Shown: one piece after another, positions 48,027 to 56,576 of the stretch | Numbering within the stretch: position 1 is the first letter of the stretch | Layout: each line of letters opens with the position of its first letter | DNA from: Candidatus Leptovillus gracilis | GTDB taxonomy: Bacteria; Chloroflexota; Anaerolineae; Promineifilales; Promineifilaceae | Assembly: GCA_016716065.1 (NCBI GenBank) | Contig: JADJXA010000001.1 | Span: 930,001 to 994,000 of the forward strand | Direction of reading: 5' to 3' | DNA: 64,000 bases | The notes under the pieces: model-generated | What the model was told of the DNA's origin: nothing | Databases searched by the model: none | Seen by the model: the letters and a program-made list of their open reading frames with translations, nothing else | Program-made: the position numbers and the translations under genes

Positions 48027-48618
48027 GCGCGGTGGCGCGCCGCCGCCGAAGCAAAATCCAGGCAGCCAGGGTGAGGAGGGCGAGGAGGAGGGCGATACGG
48101 CCGTAAGCCGCCGAGGACAGCGATGGCCGGGCGCTGTGGGGCGGCGACAGAAGATGAACCGGGGGGATGTCGGTTATCTGGCCGGTCTGGATGAGTTGGT
48201 CCAGGCGTTCCAGGCTTTGGCGCACAATGGCGCGGGCGCTGGTTTCCAGCAAGGGTGCGGCGTGCTGCTGCAAATCACCGCCCACTTCGGTCTGGGCTTC
48301 GTAATGAAGTACTGTGTGATTATTGTGCGGTTGCAGATGGAGACGGCCGTTGCCCGCCAATGTACTTTTGTCATTGTGGGCGGCAAAGGTAAACGCATAG
48401 CCGCTTTGTGGCTGCACGTCTGTCAGGTGAAAGATTCCTTCGTATGCGCCAGCCAGGGGGCCAACGCGGACAACCAAGTTGCCACTAAATTCATCTTCGC
48501 CCACGCTGGCGACGGACTGGCTGCCAGGCACTATCCGGCGCAAAACTTGCGCATCAAACAACAACGGCCAAAGGGCTTCTGGTGTGGCGGCAAAGGTAAA
48601 ACTTCCCTGGATTTTCAT
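48019..48618 (-). CDS. CoxG-like SRPBCC protein with C-terminal membrane anchor
   Basis: A protein of 199 residues from ATG 48618. Residues 1-145 follow the CO-dehydrogenase subunit G pattern (FTFAATPEALWPLLFDAQVL, RRIVPGSQS, GAYEGIFHLTDVQP). After a Pro/Ser linker a single hydrophobic helix (RIALLLALLTLAAWILLRRR) ends the protein. CoxG anchors a molybdenum dehydrogenase to the membrane. It is the first gene of the pair with xdhC; its large and medium enzyme subunits are not here. Confidence 0.85.
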   Translation of the reverse strand: MKIQGSFTFAATPEALWPLLFDAQVLRRIVPGSQSVASVGEDEFSGNLVVRVGPLAGAYEGIFHLTDVQPQSGYAFTFAAHNDKSTLAGNGRLHLQPHNNHTVLHYEAQTEVGGDLQQHAAPLLETSARAIVRQSLERLDQLIQTGQITDIPPVHLLSPPHSARPSLSSAAYGRIALLLALLTLAAWILLRRRRATAHE

Positions 48619-48662
48619 CAAAACGGTCTCATTTGCTTGCCCGGCATGGACAGGTGGGTCGT

Positions 48663-49232
48663 TTAATCTGGCGCTTTGCTTTCCTGATCAGCCAGCGATT
48701 CAATTTTTCCGGCGAGTTCATCCAATTGGGTGATGAGCGTTTGCACTTCGTCGCGGGTAGGGATGCCCCTGGCGCGCACGATTTTTTCGATCTCGGTGGC
48801 GGTGGCGCTGAATTTTTCTTCGGCGATGCGGGCGGGATCGCTGAGGAGTTTTTCGCGCAGGCGGCTGGCTTCTTCTTTCGCCATATCGCCTCGTTCGGTC
48901 AGGCTTTGCAGGCGTTTGTCAATTTCCTGGTCTACGTGATTGAACAAATCCAGCGGAGAGGTGAGGCTGCGGCGCAGGGTGTTGACGGTTTGGCCGCCAG
49001 CCTGAACCAAACCGGTGAGGACGGCCGTTGGTAAAAACCCGCTGCTCTTTTTTTCTTGCTCAAAGATGATTTGGGTGAGGGTAACGGCCGTTAAATCTTC
49101 TTCCGTAATATGGTCCACAACCCGAACTTCTTCACCGTGGCGGATAAGTTCAGCGATACCATCCAGGGTGATATATTTTTTGGCTTCAGTGTCGTAGAGC
49201 TTACGATTTGGATAGCGCTTAATGACCGGCAT
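48663..49232 (-). CDS. phaR: Polyhydroxyalkanoate synthesis repressor
   Basis: A protein of 189 residues. The N-terminal domain IKRYPNRKLYDTEAKKYITL, then DGIAELIRHGEEVRVVD is the diagnostic PHB/PHA accumulation regulator DNA-binding domain; TAVTLTQIIFEQEKK follows. The C-terminal half is a long helical region (residues about 95-185) like that of phasins. PhaR proteins bind DNA and PHA granules and repress phasin genes until polymer is made. AGGAG precedes the ATG; a palindrome related to those in front of the phasin genes lies at 49248-49262. Confidence 0.92.
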   Translation of the reverse strand: MPVIKRYPNRKLYDTEAKKYITLDGIAELIRHGEEVRVVDHITEEDLTAVTLTQIIFEQEKKSSGFLPTAVLTGLVQAGGQTVNTLRRSLTSPLDLFNHVDQEIDKRLQSLTERGDMAKEEASRLREKLLSDPARIAEEKFSATATEIEKIVRARGIPTRDEVQTLITQLDELAGKIESLADQESKAPD

Positions 49233-49247
49233 GAACTTGCTCCTGTA

Positions 49248-49262
49248 TGATACACTGCGTCA
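49248..49262 (-). promoter_or_regulatory. Candidate PhaR operator upstream of phaR
   Basis: TGATACACTGCGTCA is an imperfect 15-bp palindrome 15 bases upstream of the phaR start. It shares the TGCGTCA half with two sites between the second phasin and the repeat-protein gene, which suggests autoregulation. Confidence 0.55.
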
Positions 49263-49305
49263 TTTTGGTGGATTATAAGCCTGATCAGGCCGGATGCAAA
49301 AAACA

Positions 49306-49334
49306 GGGGGAGAAAACGATTTGTTTTCTCCCCC
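49306..49334 (-). terminator. Terminator after the phasin genes
   Basis: The 12-bp stem GGGGGAGAAAAC / GTTTTCTCCCCC (49306-49317 and 49323-49334), read on the minus strand, is followed by a T-rich tract. It separates the phasins from phaR. Confidence 0.85.
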
Positions 49335-49425
49335 TTTAGCTCTTGCCCCAGAGTGATCCTATGCAGCTGCCCGTTTCTGCCGCCCAATAGCAAGGCGACG
49401 GCTTATGTGTGTTCTATAACGGATA

Positions 49426-49803
49426 CTAGGCCATCGTTTTCTTCAGGTTTTCTACTTTGTCGGTCAATTCAGTAACTTTGACGTTGAGAGCGTCAATGTC
49501 GCTTTTGGTGGGGATATTGAGCCGATCGAGAATCCCTTCCAGGCGTTTGTCAACTTCTTCCTGGGCGTTGTGAGTGGTGTCTTGCGCTTTTTTCTTGCGC
49601 TTTTCGACAATTTCATTGATGAGTTTACGGCCGTCTTTTTCCGCAATTTCGCCGCGTTCAATCAATTTGTTGACAAATTCTTCCACTTCTTCTTGGGCCA
49701 GAACAACAGCGCCAATACCAGCCATCAAAACGCGACGCACTGCGTCTAGCAGGGCATTGGGTTCGTTGTTCACTTCTTCCTCGATAATTTCGATTTCAGC
49801 CAT
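49426..49803 (-). CDS. Phasin-family (PhaF/PhaI-like) protein 1
   Basis: A protein of 125 residues from ATG 49803. It has an acidic N-terminus, a helical region LLDAVRRVLMAGIGAVVLAQ followed by EEVEEFVNKLIERGEIAEKD, a Lys-rich middle and a coiled-coil end (IDALNVKVTELTDKVENLKK). This is the PHA-granule-associated phasin pattern; phasins coat polymer granules. The next gene upstream encodes a close relative, implying duplication. Confidence 0.85.
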   Translation of the reverse strand: MAEIEIIEEEVNNEPNALLDAVRRVLMAGIGAVVLAQEEVEEFVNKLIERGEIAEKDGRKLINEIVEKRKKKAQDTTHNAQEEVDKRLEGILDRLNIPTKSDIDALNVKVTELTDKVENLKKTMA

Positions 49804-49866
49804 GATTCGATCCTCTTCCAGTGTGGACAACGGCTTTCTGTCGAAAGCGCGTCGTAAATAAGTTTA

Positions 49867-50257
49867 TCAGGCGACTGTTTCCAGGTTCATTTCGTCGAGT
49901 TTCTTGGACAGCTTGGTGATCTTGGTATTCAAAGCACGAATCTCAGCGCGAGTGGGCATGTTGAGGCGATGGAGAACAGATTCCATACGCTTGTTGAATT
50001 CTTTTTCAGCCCGTTTGTTGGCTTTTTTCGGCCTCTTTTTTGCGATCGTCCACCATCTCATTGACGGAATCGAGGACTTTCTTTTCGGTCTCTTCGCCAT
50101 GATCTACAAATTTTTCGACCAGGCTGACCAATTCATCCTGAGCCATCGCCGCAGCGCCCAGGCCAACGAGGAATACCTTGTGTACGTTGTCTACGACCAT
50201 GGCAGGTAACCCACCATTTTTTTCTTCAGTCGTTTCGATAACTACTTCATTTTTCAT
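49867..50257 (-). CDS. Phasin-family protein 2, frameshifted
   Basis: The ATG at 50257 has GGAGG seven bases upstream. The first frame reads a phasin N-terminus (VFLVGLGAAAMAQDELVSLV, EKFVDHGEETEKKVLDSVNE), then leaves the family pattern after KKEAEK. The second frame gives ANKRAEKEFNKRMESVLHRL and ends with a coiled coil (IRALNTKITKLSKKLDEMNL). Removing one A from the run of six A near 50025 joins them into about 129 residues similar to phasin 1. It is a homopolymer indel: sequencing error, or a real slippage-prone site. Confidence 0.85.
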
Positions 50258-50289
50258 GATTAAACCTCCCAGGTTTATTATTGTTGTAT

Positions 50290-50381
50290 GTGTCTGTACT
50301 AGACACAATGGATTTTGCTGCTAAACTGATGCAAATGCTTATGACGCACTGCATCATGAAGGAATATAACACAGTGCGTCA
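50290..50381. promoter_or_regulatory. Divergent control region with candidate PhaR operators
   Basis: Two 15-bp palindromes, TGACGCACTGCATCA (50342-50356) and TAACACAGTGCGTCA (50367-50381), lie 25 bases centre to centre between the phasin genes and the next plus-strand gene. A half-site TGATGCA is at 50328-50334. An unrelated inverted repeat, GTGTCT..AGACAC (50290-50306), is closer to the phasin start. Their similarity to the site before phaR supports a shared regulator. Confidence 0.6.
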
Positions 50382-50452
50382 TGGATGTCAATACCTAATC
50401 AAGTTGGTCCGATCCGGTTTTTGGCCTGGTTCGGAAAAAGGTGCGAGCAGGG

Positions 50453-50458
50453 TATAAT
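50453..50458 (+). promoter_or_regulatory. TATAAT box of the repeat-protein gene
   Basis: A consensus TATAAT, 74 bases before the ATG at 50533, with a weak TTCGGA at the -35 position 17 bases upstream. Confidence 0.6.
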
Positions 50459-50532
50459 ACAGGTTCGATTTTGGAAAATCGGGTGAGCGATTCTGGAAAA
50501 TTGCTCTGCATTCATTCAGGAGGTAAATTGTT

Positions 50533-51213
50533 ATGAGTCAGGATGTTGTTCGATGTGGGGCGATCACCCAGGCGGGGACGCAGTGTAAAAATTATGCCCA
50601 GGTCGGCTCGGCATATTGTCGCAAACACCAGGATGAGGCAACGGCCGTTGCGCCCAATCCGGCATCGGTGTCACGTCTGCAAGAACTGGTAGGTGAATTA
50701 GATGGCCTGGTGACCGATTTGAAGACCACCCTTGTCAAAGAGGAAACACCCAAAGACCCAACGATGTCTGATTATCCCGTGCGCCTGGTACGGCTGGTGC
50801 GGGAAAACTTAAGCCGTTTTTCGCCGGACGTGCAGTTGGGCATTTTGGAGGGGTTTGAAGGGATGACAGTGGAGGATCTGACAGACCTGGACACCTGGAA
50901 AGGCATGGCCTACATGTTCGCTTATTCAGCCCGTTTTCAGGCCACTCAGGTACGCGAGCGGGTGAGTGAACATTTACCTGAACCGCTGCAACCAGAATCC
51001 ATGCTGCGTTTTGTGCGCAGCAACGTGGACCGTTTTGCGCCAGAGGTTGCCAAAGATTTGCTGAACAGCCTGGAAGGAACCAGCAAGGAAGATTTGCTAG
51101 ACCCGGACACCTGGAAAGGCATGTGGTATATGGTGAATTATTCGCTCCAGTTTCAGGCGGAGCAGTTGAAGCAGCGATTAATAGGGTCGGAAGCTGAGGC
51201 TGAAGAGGAATAA
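50533..51213 (+). CDS. Zinc-knuckle protein with two tandem TWKGM repeats
   Basis: A protein of 226 residues preceded by AGGAGG. The N-terminus has a small cysteine/histidine motif (Cys8, Cys18, Cys29, His32 in RCGAITQAGTQCKN and YCRKHQ), as seen in short metal-binding domains of many bacterial proteins. Two related repeats of about 60 residues follow: LVRENLSRFSPDVQLGILEG with DTWKGMAYMFAYSARFQA, and FVRSNVDRFAPEVAKDLLNS with DTWKGMWYMVNYSLQFQA. The protein ends in an acidic tail. The function is unknown. The shared control region with phasin 2 suggests a PHA-granule-related role. Confidence 0.8.
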   Translation: MSQDVVRCGAITQAGTQCKNYAQVGSAYCRKHQDEATAVAPNPASVSRLQELVGELDGLVTDLKTTLVKEETPKDPTMSDYPVRLVRLVRENLSRFSPDVQLGILEGFEGMTVEDLTDLDTWKGMAYMFAYSARFQATQVRERVSEHLPEPLQPESMLRFVRSNVDRFAPEVAKDLLNSLEGTSKEDLLDPDTWKGMWYMVNYSLQFQAEQLKQRLIGSEAEAEEE

Positions 51214-51252
51214 CAGTTCGCGTTTGGGCTGTTTTGCGGTTTGGAGGAAGGT

Positions 51253-52503
51253 TTGGAAGAAGAGATTGATGTACGGCCGTATATCGAAGCGGTGCTAAAA
51301 AATTGGAAATGGATTGTGGCTGTGGCTGTTTTAACGGCCGTTGTCGCTTTTATTATTACTTCTTTGTCGCCACCAAAGTACACAGCCACAGCGCTGGTAG
51401 CCGTCATCAAACCGGGGCAGTTGGTTCAATTTGATGAACGATTTGCGGCTTTGGCCGAGTCGCAACCACTAAAAGCATATCCTGAACTGGCGACCAGCGA
51501 CGAAATTTTGCAGACGTTATTGGCCGAAATAGCCGACATTGCCCCGGATGTGCAATCCCTGGAAACCCTACGAGCGATGACCGAGGCCAGCGCCGGCGCA
51601 GACCCCAGCCTGCTGCGCCTTTCGGTGACATATGGTCAGCCTGAAACGACTGCCCAAATCGCCAATTTGTGGGCGGAACTCTTTGTTAACCAGGCGAACA
51701 AGATTTTTGGCAACCAGGGAGGCGAGCAGTTGGTTTATTTTGAGAGCCAGCAAGAAAGCGCAGCTCAGGAACTCGCCCGGGCCGAACAGTCTTTGATTGA
51801 ATTCCAGGCGCGCAATCGCTCGTTGGTCCTGGAGAATCAACTGATGTCGTTGCAGCAGTCGCAAGCCAATCAGTTGGCAAAGCAGCAGCAAATCGGGACC
51901 ATTTTGCAAGACATTCAAGGGCTGCAAAGCCAACTGGAGCAAGGCGCGAGGGACGCAGCGTCATCATACAGCGACCAGTTGACGGCGCTGCTGCTGCAAA
52001 TTCGGGCTTTTGGCGGTAGTTTTAACAGTGAACTGGCCGTGCCCTGGCAGCTCCAAATTGACGCCAACCAATTTGCCAGTACCAGTCGCAGCGAGCAAAT
52101 CGCCTTCTTAGCCGGTCTACAAACTGCCTTAACCGCGCAGTTGGCGGAGGTGGAGACGAACGCTGCCGTGTTGGAGCCGCAAATCCTGGTCTTGCAGCAG
52201 CAAAAGCAAGAAATGGACACGGAGAATAACCGGTTAACGCGGAATTATACGCTGGCTGAGGAAACATACACCGCCCTGGCGCGCAAAGTGGAAGAGGAAC
52301 GGATCACGTCGCAGGATACAAACAGTGGGGTGCAAATAGCCAGCCGAACGGCCGTGCCGGAAGAAGCGGCAAGACGGGGGCAGGCGATGAACACGGCCGT
52401 TGCCGCAGCTTTGGGGGCATTTCTCGTCCTGTTTTGGGTTGTGGGGCGTACCTGGTGGTCCCAAGCAACGCAAGATCGGGAATCAGCTAACCGGCAGAGC
52501 TAA
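51253..52503 (+). CDS. Wzz/GNVR-type polysaccharide chain-length regulator
   Basis: A protein of 416 residues. It has a short cytoplasmic N-terminus (EIDVRPYIEAVLKNWKW), a membrane helix (IVAVAVLTAVVAFIITSL), a periplasmic or extracytoplasmic coiled coil rich in Gln/Glu (about 150-330), and a second helix near residue 385-400. This is the layout of Wzz polysaccharide co-polymerases. A TTG at 51253 with GGAGG five bases upstream is the best start; TTG 51241 is an alternative. There is no fused or adjacent tyrosine kinase. It opens the exopolysaccharide region. Confidence 0.85.
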   Translation: MEEEIDVRPYIEAVLKNWKWIVAVAVLTAVVAFIITSLSPPKYTATALVAVIKPGQLVQFDERFAALAESQPLKAYPELATSDEILQTLLAEIADIAPDVQSLETLRAMTEASAGADPSLLRLSVTYGQPETTAQIANLWAELFVNQANKIFGNQGGEQLVYFESQQESAAQELARAEQSLIEFQARNRSLVLENQLMSLQQSQANQLAKQQQIGTILQDIQGLQSQLEQGARDAASSYSDQLTALLLQIRAFGGSFNSELAVPWQLQIDANQFASTSRSEQIAFLAGLQTALTAQLAEVETNAAVLEPQILVLQQQKQEMDTENNRLTRNYTLAEETYTALARKVEEERITSQDTNSGVQIASRTAVPEEAARRGQAMNTAVAAALGAFLVLFWVVGRTWWSQATQDRESANRQS

Positions 52504-52640
52504 GATTTATATACTCGCAAAGGTCATGATCTGACATTTTTGTCACCTTGTCAGATAGAGCCGGTGGTTCTAAAGATCACCACAGCTTCTCTCACAAATA
52601 TTCGACACGTTCAAATTTACACTGCCCAACGAGTAACTTT

Positions 52641-53804
52641 ATGACTCATCCTATACGTGATTCCTATTTAGTCTTCGGCTCGCCCCTTATCGGCGAAGCC
52701 GAAATCGCCGAAGTAGTGGATTCCCTCCGTACCGGTTGGCTTGGCACAGGCCCAAAGGTTGCCAAATTCGAGGAAATATTCCGCCAATACATAGGTGCGG
52801 ATTATGCCATAGCTGTTAACTCTTGCACGGCCGGTTTGCACCTTTCCCTCCTCGTAGCCGACCTCAAGCCGGGAGATGAGGTCATTACTACTCCCATGAC
52901 TTTTGCCGCCACAGTCAACACCATTTTACACGTGGGTGCAACTCCCGTGCTGGTGGATTGCGACCGCGAAACGCAATTAATAGACCCTCAGAAAATCGAA
53001 GAGGCCATCACACCACGCACGAGAGCCATCATACCTGTGCATCTATGCGGACGGCCGTGCGATATGACTGCCATCACAGATATCGCCCGTCGGCACAATT
53101 TGGTGGTTATAGAAGATGCTGCGCACGCCATTGAGACAGTACATAAAGGGAGTAAGGTGGGCAATATCAGCGCCCTCACCTGTTTCAGCTTCTATGTGAC
53201 CAAAAACATTGTCACAGGAGAAGGGGGGATGGTGACAACCAACAACCCCGATTATGCCGACAAAATCAAAATGTATGGGCTTCATGGACTGAGTCGAGAC
53301 GCCTGGAAGCGATTCTCTGACAGCGGCTACATGCATTATCAGGTATTGTTTCCGGGCTTCAAATACAACATGATGGATTTGCAGGCGGCCATTGGCTTGC
53401 ACCAAATGAGTCATGTGGAAGAATGGCTCAAACGGCGCAATGATCTGTGGAGAATTTACAATCAGGCTTTTGCCGGTTTGGAAATCGGGTTACCCGCAGA
53501 AGACGAACCAGATACCGTCCATGCCCGCCACCTGTATACCTTGATGATTGATAAGGAGCGCACAGGGTTGACACGAGATGAGTTCATGGCGAAGATGCAC
53601 GAACTCAACATCGGCACGGGTGTGCATTACGTGGGCCTTCATCTGCATTCCTATTACCGCCAGGCATTTGGCTATCAGCCCCAAGATTTCCCCAACGCCA
53701 CATGGCTGAGTGATCGCACAGTTTCATTACCTTTTTCGCCCAAACTGACAAACCAGGACGTGGAAGATGTGATTGAAGCAGTAACTCGCGTAATTAAACA
53801 ATGA
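52641..53804 (+). CDS. DegT/DnrJ/EryC1/StrS-family sugar aminotransferase
   Basis: A protein of 387 residues, PLP-dependent, that aminates a nucleotide-linked keto sugar. Visible: GWLGTGPKVAKFEE, AVNSCTAGLHLSLL, EVITTPMTFAATVNTILHVG, VIEDAAHAIE, and the PLP lysine Lys188 in SFYVTKNIVTGEGG. Product stereochemistry cannot be read off. ATG 52641 matches the conserved N-terminus. Its stop overlaps the acetyltransferase start by four bases, fitting an amino-then-acetylate pair. Confidence 0.95.
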   Translation: MTHPIRDSYLVFGSPLIGEAEIAEVVDSLRTGWLGTGPKVAKFEEIFRQYIGADYAIAVNSCTAGLHLSLLVADLKPGDEVITTPMTFAATVNTILHVGATPVLVDCDRETQLIDPQKIEEAITPRTRAIIPVHLCGRPCDMTAITDIARRHNLVVIEDAAHAIETVHKGSKVGNISALTCFSFYVTKNIVTGEGGMVTTNNPDYADKIKMYGLHGLSRDAWKRFSDSGYMHYQVLFPGFKYNMMDLQAAIGLHQMSHVEEWLKRRNDLWRIYNQAFAGLEIGLPAEDEPDTVHARHLYTLMIDKERTGLTRDEFMAKMHELNIGTGVHYVGLHLHSYYRQAFGYQPQDFPNATWLSDRTVSLPFSPKLTNQDVEDVIEAVTRVIKQ

Positions 53805-54373
53805 CCAATCCGCTGCGAAATACACGGCAAGCAGCCAAAATCCTATCTAACCAGATCCAGTTATGGAGGTTAGAGATGATTCACCGAACGGTCGGTATTG
53901 AGGGTGTTTGCCATGCAATTCAATACCTAAGAAAGCCAATGCCAGCTTTGCGGCGATGGGGGGCCGAGATCGGTTATAATAGCCTGATATACCCTGGCAT
54001 TACCATCCATGCGGCGCAGGACAATTTTTCGAACTTGCACGTTGGCGCAAATGTACGCATTGTGCGTGACTGCCTCCTTGATTTAACAGACAGCATACGT
54101 ATAGAAGATGAAGCGATAGTCAGTTTTCGATGCAGCCTGGTAACACATCGGAATATCTTCCACTCGCCGCTTGGTCAGGCTGGTTATCCGTCTGATCACG
54201 CGCCAATTGTCATTAAACGCGGTGCGGTTCTCTTTGCCAATGTTACTGTGTTAATGGGGGTAACAATTGGGGAATGTGCAATGGTAGCCGCAGGGGCTGT
54301 TGTCATTTCTGATGTTCCGGCCTGGACACTGGTCGGTGGAGTTCCCGCCAGGGTGATAAAACAATTGAGATAA
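53801..54373 (+). CDS. Hexapeptide-repeat acyltransferase
   Basis: A protein of 190 residues. The C-terminal half is a left-handed beta-helix of hexapeptide repeats (ITIHAAQDNFSNLHVGANVR, VLFANVTVLMGVTIGECAMV) ending SDVPAWTLVGGVPARVIKQ, typical of sugar O- or N-acetyltransferases. It overlaps the aminotransferase gene (ATGA), so it may acetylate the amino group introduced there; this is inferred from coupling. Confidence 0.88.
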   Translation: MTNPLRNTRQAAKILSNQIQLWRLEMIHRTVGIEGVCHAIQYLRKPMPALRRWGAEIGYNSLIYPGITIHAAQDNFSNLHVGANVRIVRDCLLDLTDSIRIEDEAIVSFRCSLVTHRNIFHSPLGQAGYPSDHAPIVIKRGAVLFANVTVLMGVTIGECAMVAAGAVVISDVPAWTLVGGVPARVIKQLR

Positions 54374-54374
54374 G

Positions 54375-55049
54375 ATGGAAAGTAAATGGCAATCGGTAAA
54401 CTGGCTCGTTCACAGTATTCACGATACAGCTCTAGAAGAAGTATTGCATCAATACGCCCACGGTGTCTTATTGGATATTGGGTGTGGGCAAAAACCATAC
54501 CGGGTCTTGACTGAAGGGTTGGTTACAGCACATATAGGTCTCGACCATCCGGGATCTTTACATAGCAAACAACAGGTGGATATATTCGGCACAGCCTACG
54601 AAACTGGTGTGGCGAATAATTCAATTGATACAGTGCTCTGCACAGTGGTTCTCGAACATCTGGAGCGTCCTCAGGAGGCGATCAACGAGATGTATCGCAT
54701 TCTCCATCCGGGTGGTCATGTTATTTTATCCGCTCCCCTCTTCTGGCATTTGCACGAAGAGCCGCGTGACTTTTTCCGGTATACAAAGCATGGACTTACC
54801 CATCTATTTATAACATCTGGATTTGAAATCATAGAGATAAAACCGTTGTCGGGATTTGTGGTCACATTCAGTCAAGAATTGGTCTACTTTCTTAACCGAT
54901 TGCAAAGAGGCCCCCTGCGTTACCCTGTTAAAATCTTACAATTGTTGATTCAACAAAGCGCGTTTTGGTTGAACCGGTGGGACAAGTCTTACGGTTTTAC
55001 ATGGGCTTATTTGGTCGTGGCCCAAAAACGGATTGATGTCCCCGAATAA
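54375..55049 (+). CDS. SAM-dependent methyltransferase (class I)
   Basis: A protein of 224 residues. The SAM-binding motif LLDIGCGQKPYRVL, then IDTVLCTVVLEHLERPQEAI and LHPGGHVILSAPLFWHLHEE match the Methyltransf_11 type. In this context it likely methylates a sugar or lipid intermediate. The start is one base after the previous stop, and its end overlaps the flippase gene. Confidence 0.88.
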   Translation: MESKWQSVNWLVHSIHDTALEEVLHQYAHGVLLDIGCGQKPYRVLTEGLVTAHIGLDHPGSLHSKQQVDIFGTAYETGVANNSIDTVLCTVVLEHLERPQEAINEMYRILHPGGHVILSAPLFWHLHEEPRDFFRYTKHGLTHLFITSGFEIIEIKPLSGFVVTFSQELVYFLNRLQRGPLRYPVKILQLLIQQSAFWLNRWDKSYGFTWAYLVVAQKRIDVPE

Positions 55050-56529
55050 TTCGCTGCTTACGGGCGATTCTTCTTTGCGCCAGCAGGCGGTGCGTGGTAT
55101 AGGTTGGACGGCCGTTGCGCAGTTCGGCCGGCAACTCATCCAATTCATCATCCTCGCCTTGTTGGGACGCTTGCTTTCGACCGAAGAGTTTGGTCTATTG
55201 GGCATGACTGCGGTTTTTGTGGGTTTTGCTAATTTATTTGGAGAAATGGGATTCACGGCGGCCCTTATTCAACGCCAAGAACTCACGCCTCGCCACCTTT
55301 CATCTGTTTTTTGGCTCAATCTGGCAGGGGGGGTGATCATGGCTTTGTTGATGGCTTTTGGCGCGCCCCTCATCTCGCAGTTATATCAGGAGCCGCGCCT
55401 GACCCCCATTACCTTGCTCATTGCTGTCACTTTTCCAATTAATGCGCTTGGCCTTGTTCATCGTGCCATTCTCACCCGTCAGATGCGTTTCCGCGCTTTG
55501 GGTTTAAGCGAGTTATTGGCTGTATTGGCCTCTGGTCTATTAGCCTTGGGACTGGCGCTTAACCAATTTGGCGTATGGAGTCTGGTGTGGCAAGCTCTGG
55601 CCCTGGCTATTTTCACCACTCTTTTTCTGTGGGGCATGACACGCTGGTGGCCCACGGGTGGATTCAGTCGATCGGCCATTCGGGAATTATGGGGATACAG
55701 CTCTAATTTGTTGGGGTATCAGGCATTCAATTACTGGGCACGCAATGGAGATAACTTTCTGATCGGTCGTTTTTTGGGGGCAGATGCGTTAGGCTTATAC
55801 ACTCGTGCCTATACCACCATGCTGTTACCGGTGAACCAGGTAGTGGGTATTCTAGGTCGTGTTTTGTTCCCCACTCTTGCCAAAGTGCAAGATGATCACC
55901 AGCGGGTGAAGCGAATCTACTTGCAAACATTAGCTGCCATTGCTCTCATCTCTTTCCCAATGATGCTTGGTCTGATCATTATCGCCAATAATTTTGTGCT
56001 GGTGGTGTTTGGCCCCCAATGGCTGCCTATGGTCAGGACATTACAAATCTTATCGTTGGTAGGTTTACTCCAATCCGTTGGTTCCACTGTGGGGTGGTTG
56101 TACCAAGCTCAGGGACGAACTGATTGGATGTTCAAGTGGGGCATTGCAGCGGGCACGCTGTCTTTGATCAGTTTTGTGGTTGGGACTTATCTTGGTTCAA
56201 TTGAAACAGTTGCCCTTTGTTATGCAATTTTGGCGTTGCCGCTGTCTTACTGGGGGTTTGCCATTCCAGGCCGCCTGATCCAGCTTTCTATGACGGAGGT
56301 TTTGCTTGCGCTGGCTCCAATTTTCGGTTTATCGTGTGTAATGGCCGGGATAACGGCCGTTACCACCTATTTCTTGCCACCCACATGGCCGGCATGGTTC
56401 CAGTTGGCTGTGCAAACGGCCGTAGGCGGAACCACCTACCTCGGCCTCATTTTACTTCTGAAACCAGCCGCTTATCGCCACCTGTGCCATGTTATCCTGC
56501 GCCAGCGGCGGGAAAACAGTCAATCGTGA
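55036..56529 (+). CDS. Wzx-type polysaccharide flippase (MOP superfamily)
   Basis: A protein of 497 residues with about 12-14 membrane helices. The N-terminal stretch QAVRGIGWTAVAQFGRQLIQ, then LGRLLSTEEFGLLGMTAVF is characteristic of lipid-linked oligosaccharide flippases; LFPTLAKVQDDHQRVKRIYL is also conserved. It moves undecaprenyl-linked repeat units across the membrane. ATG 55036 overlaps the end of the methyltransferase gene by 14 bases. Confidence 0.92.
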   Translation: MSPNNSLLTGDSSLRQQAVRGIGWTAVAQFGRQLIQFIILALLGRLLSTEEFGLLGMTAVFVGFANLFGEMGFTAALIQRQELTPRHLSSVFWLNLAGGVIMALLMAFGAPLISQLYQEPRLTPITLLIAVTFPINALGLVHRAILTRQMRFRALGLSELLAVLASGLLALGLALNQFGVWSLVWQALALAIFTTLFLWGMTRWWPTGGFSRSAIRELWGYSSNLLGYQAFNYWARNGDNFLIGRFLGADALGLYTRAYTTMLLPVNQVVGILGRVLFPTLAKVQDDHQRVKRIYLQTLAAIALISFPMMLGLIIIANNFVLVVFGPQWLPMVRTLQILSLVGLLQSVGSTVGWLYQAQGRTDWMFKWGIAAGTLSLISFVVGTYLGSIETVALCYAILALPLSYWGFAIPGRLIQLSMTEVLLALAPIFGLSCVMAGITAVTTYFLPPTWPAWFQLAVQTAVGGTTYLGLILLLKPAAYRHLCHVILRQRRENSQS

Positions 56530-56576
56530 GCAATGTTCAACACGTCGGCGCCTGGTAATTTACAATTCCTAATCCT

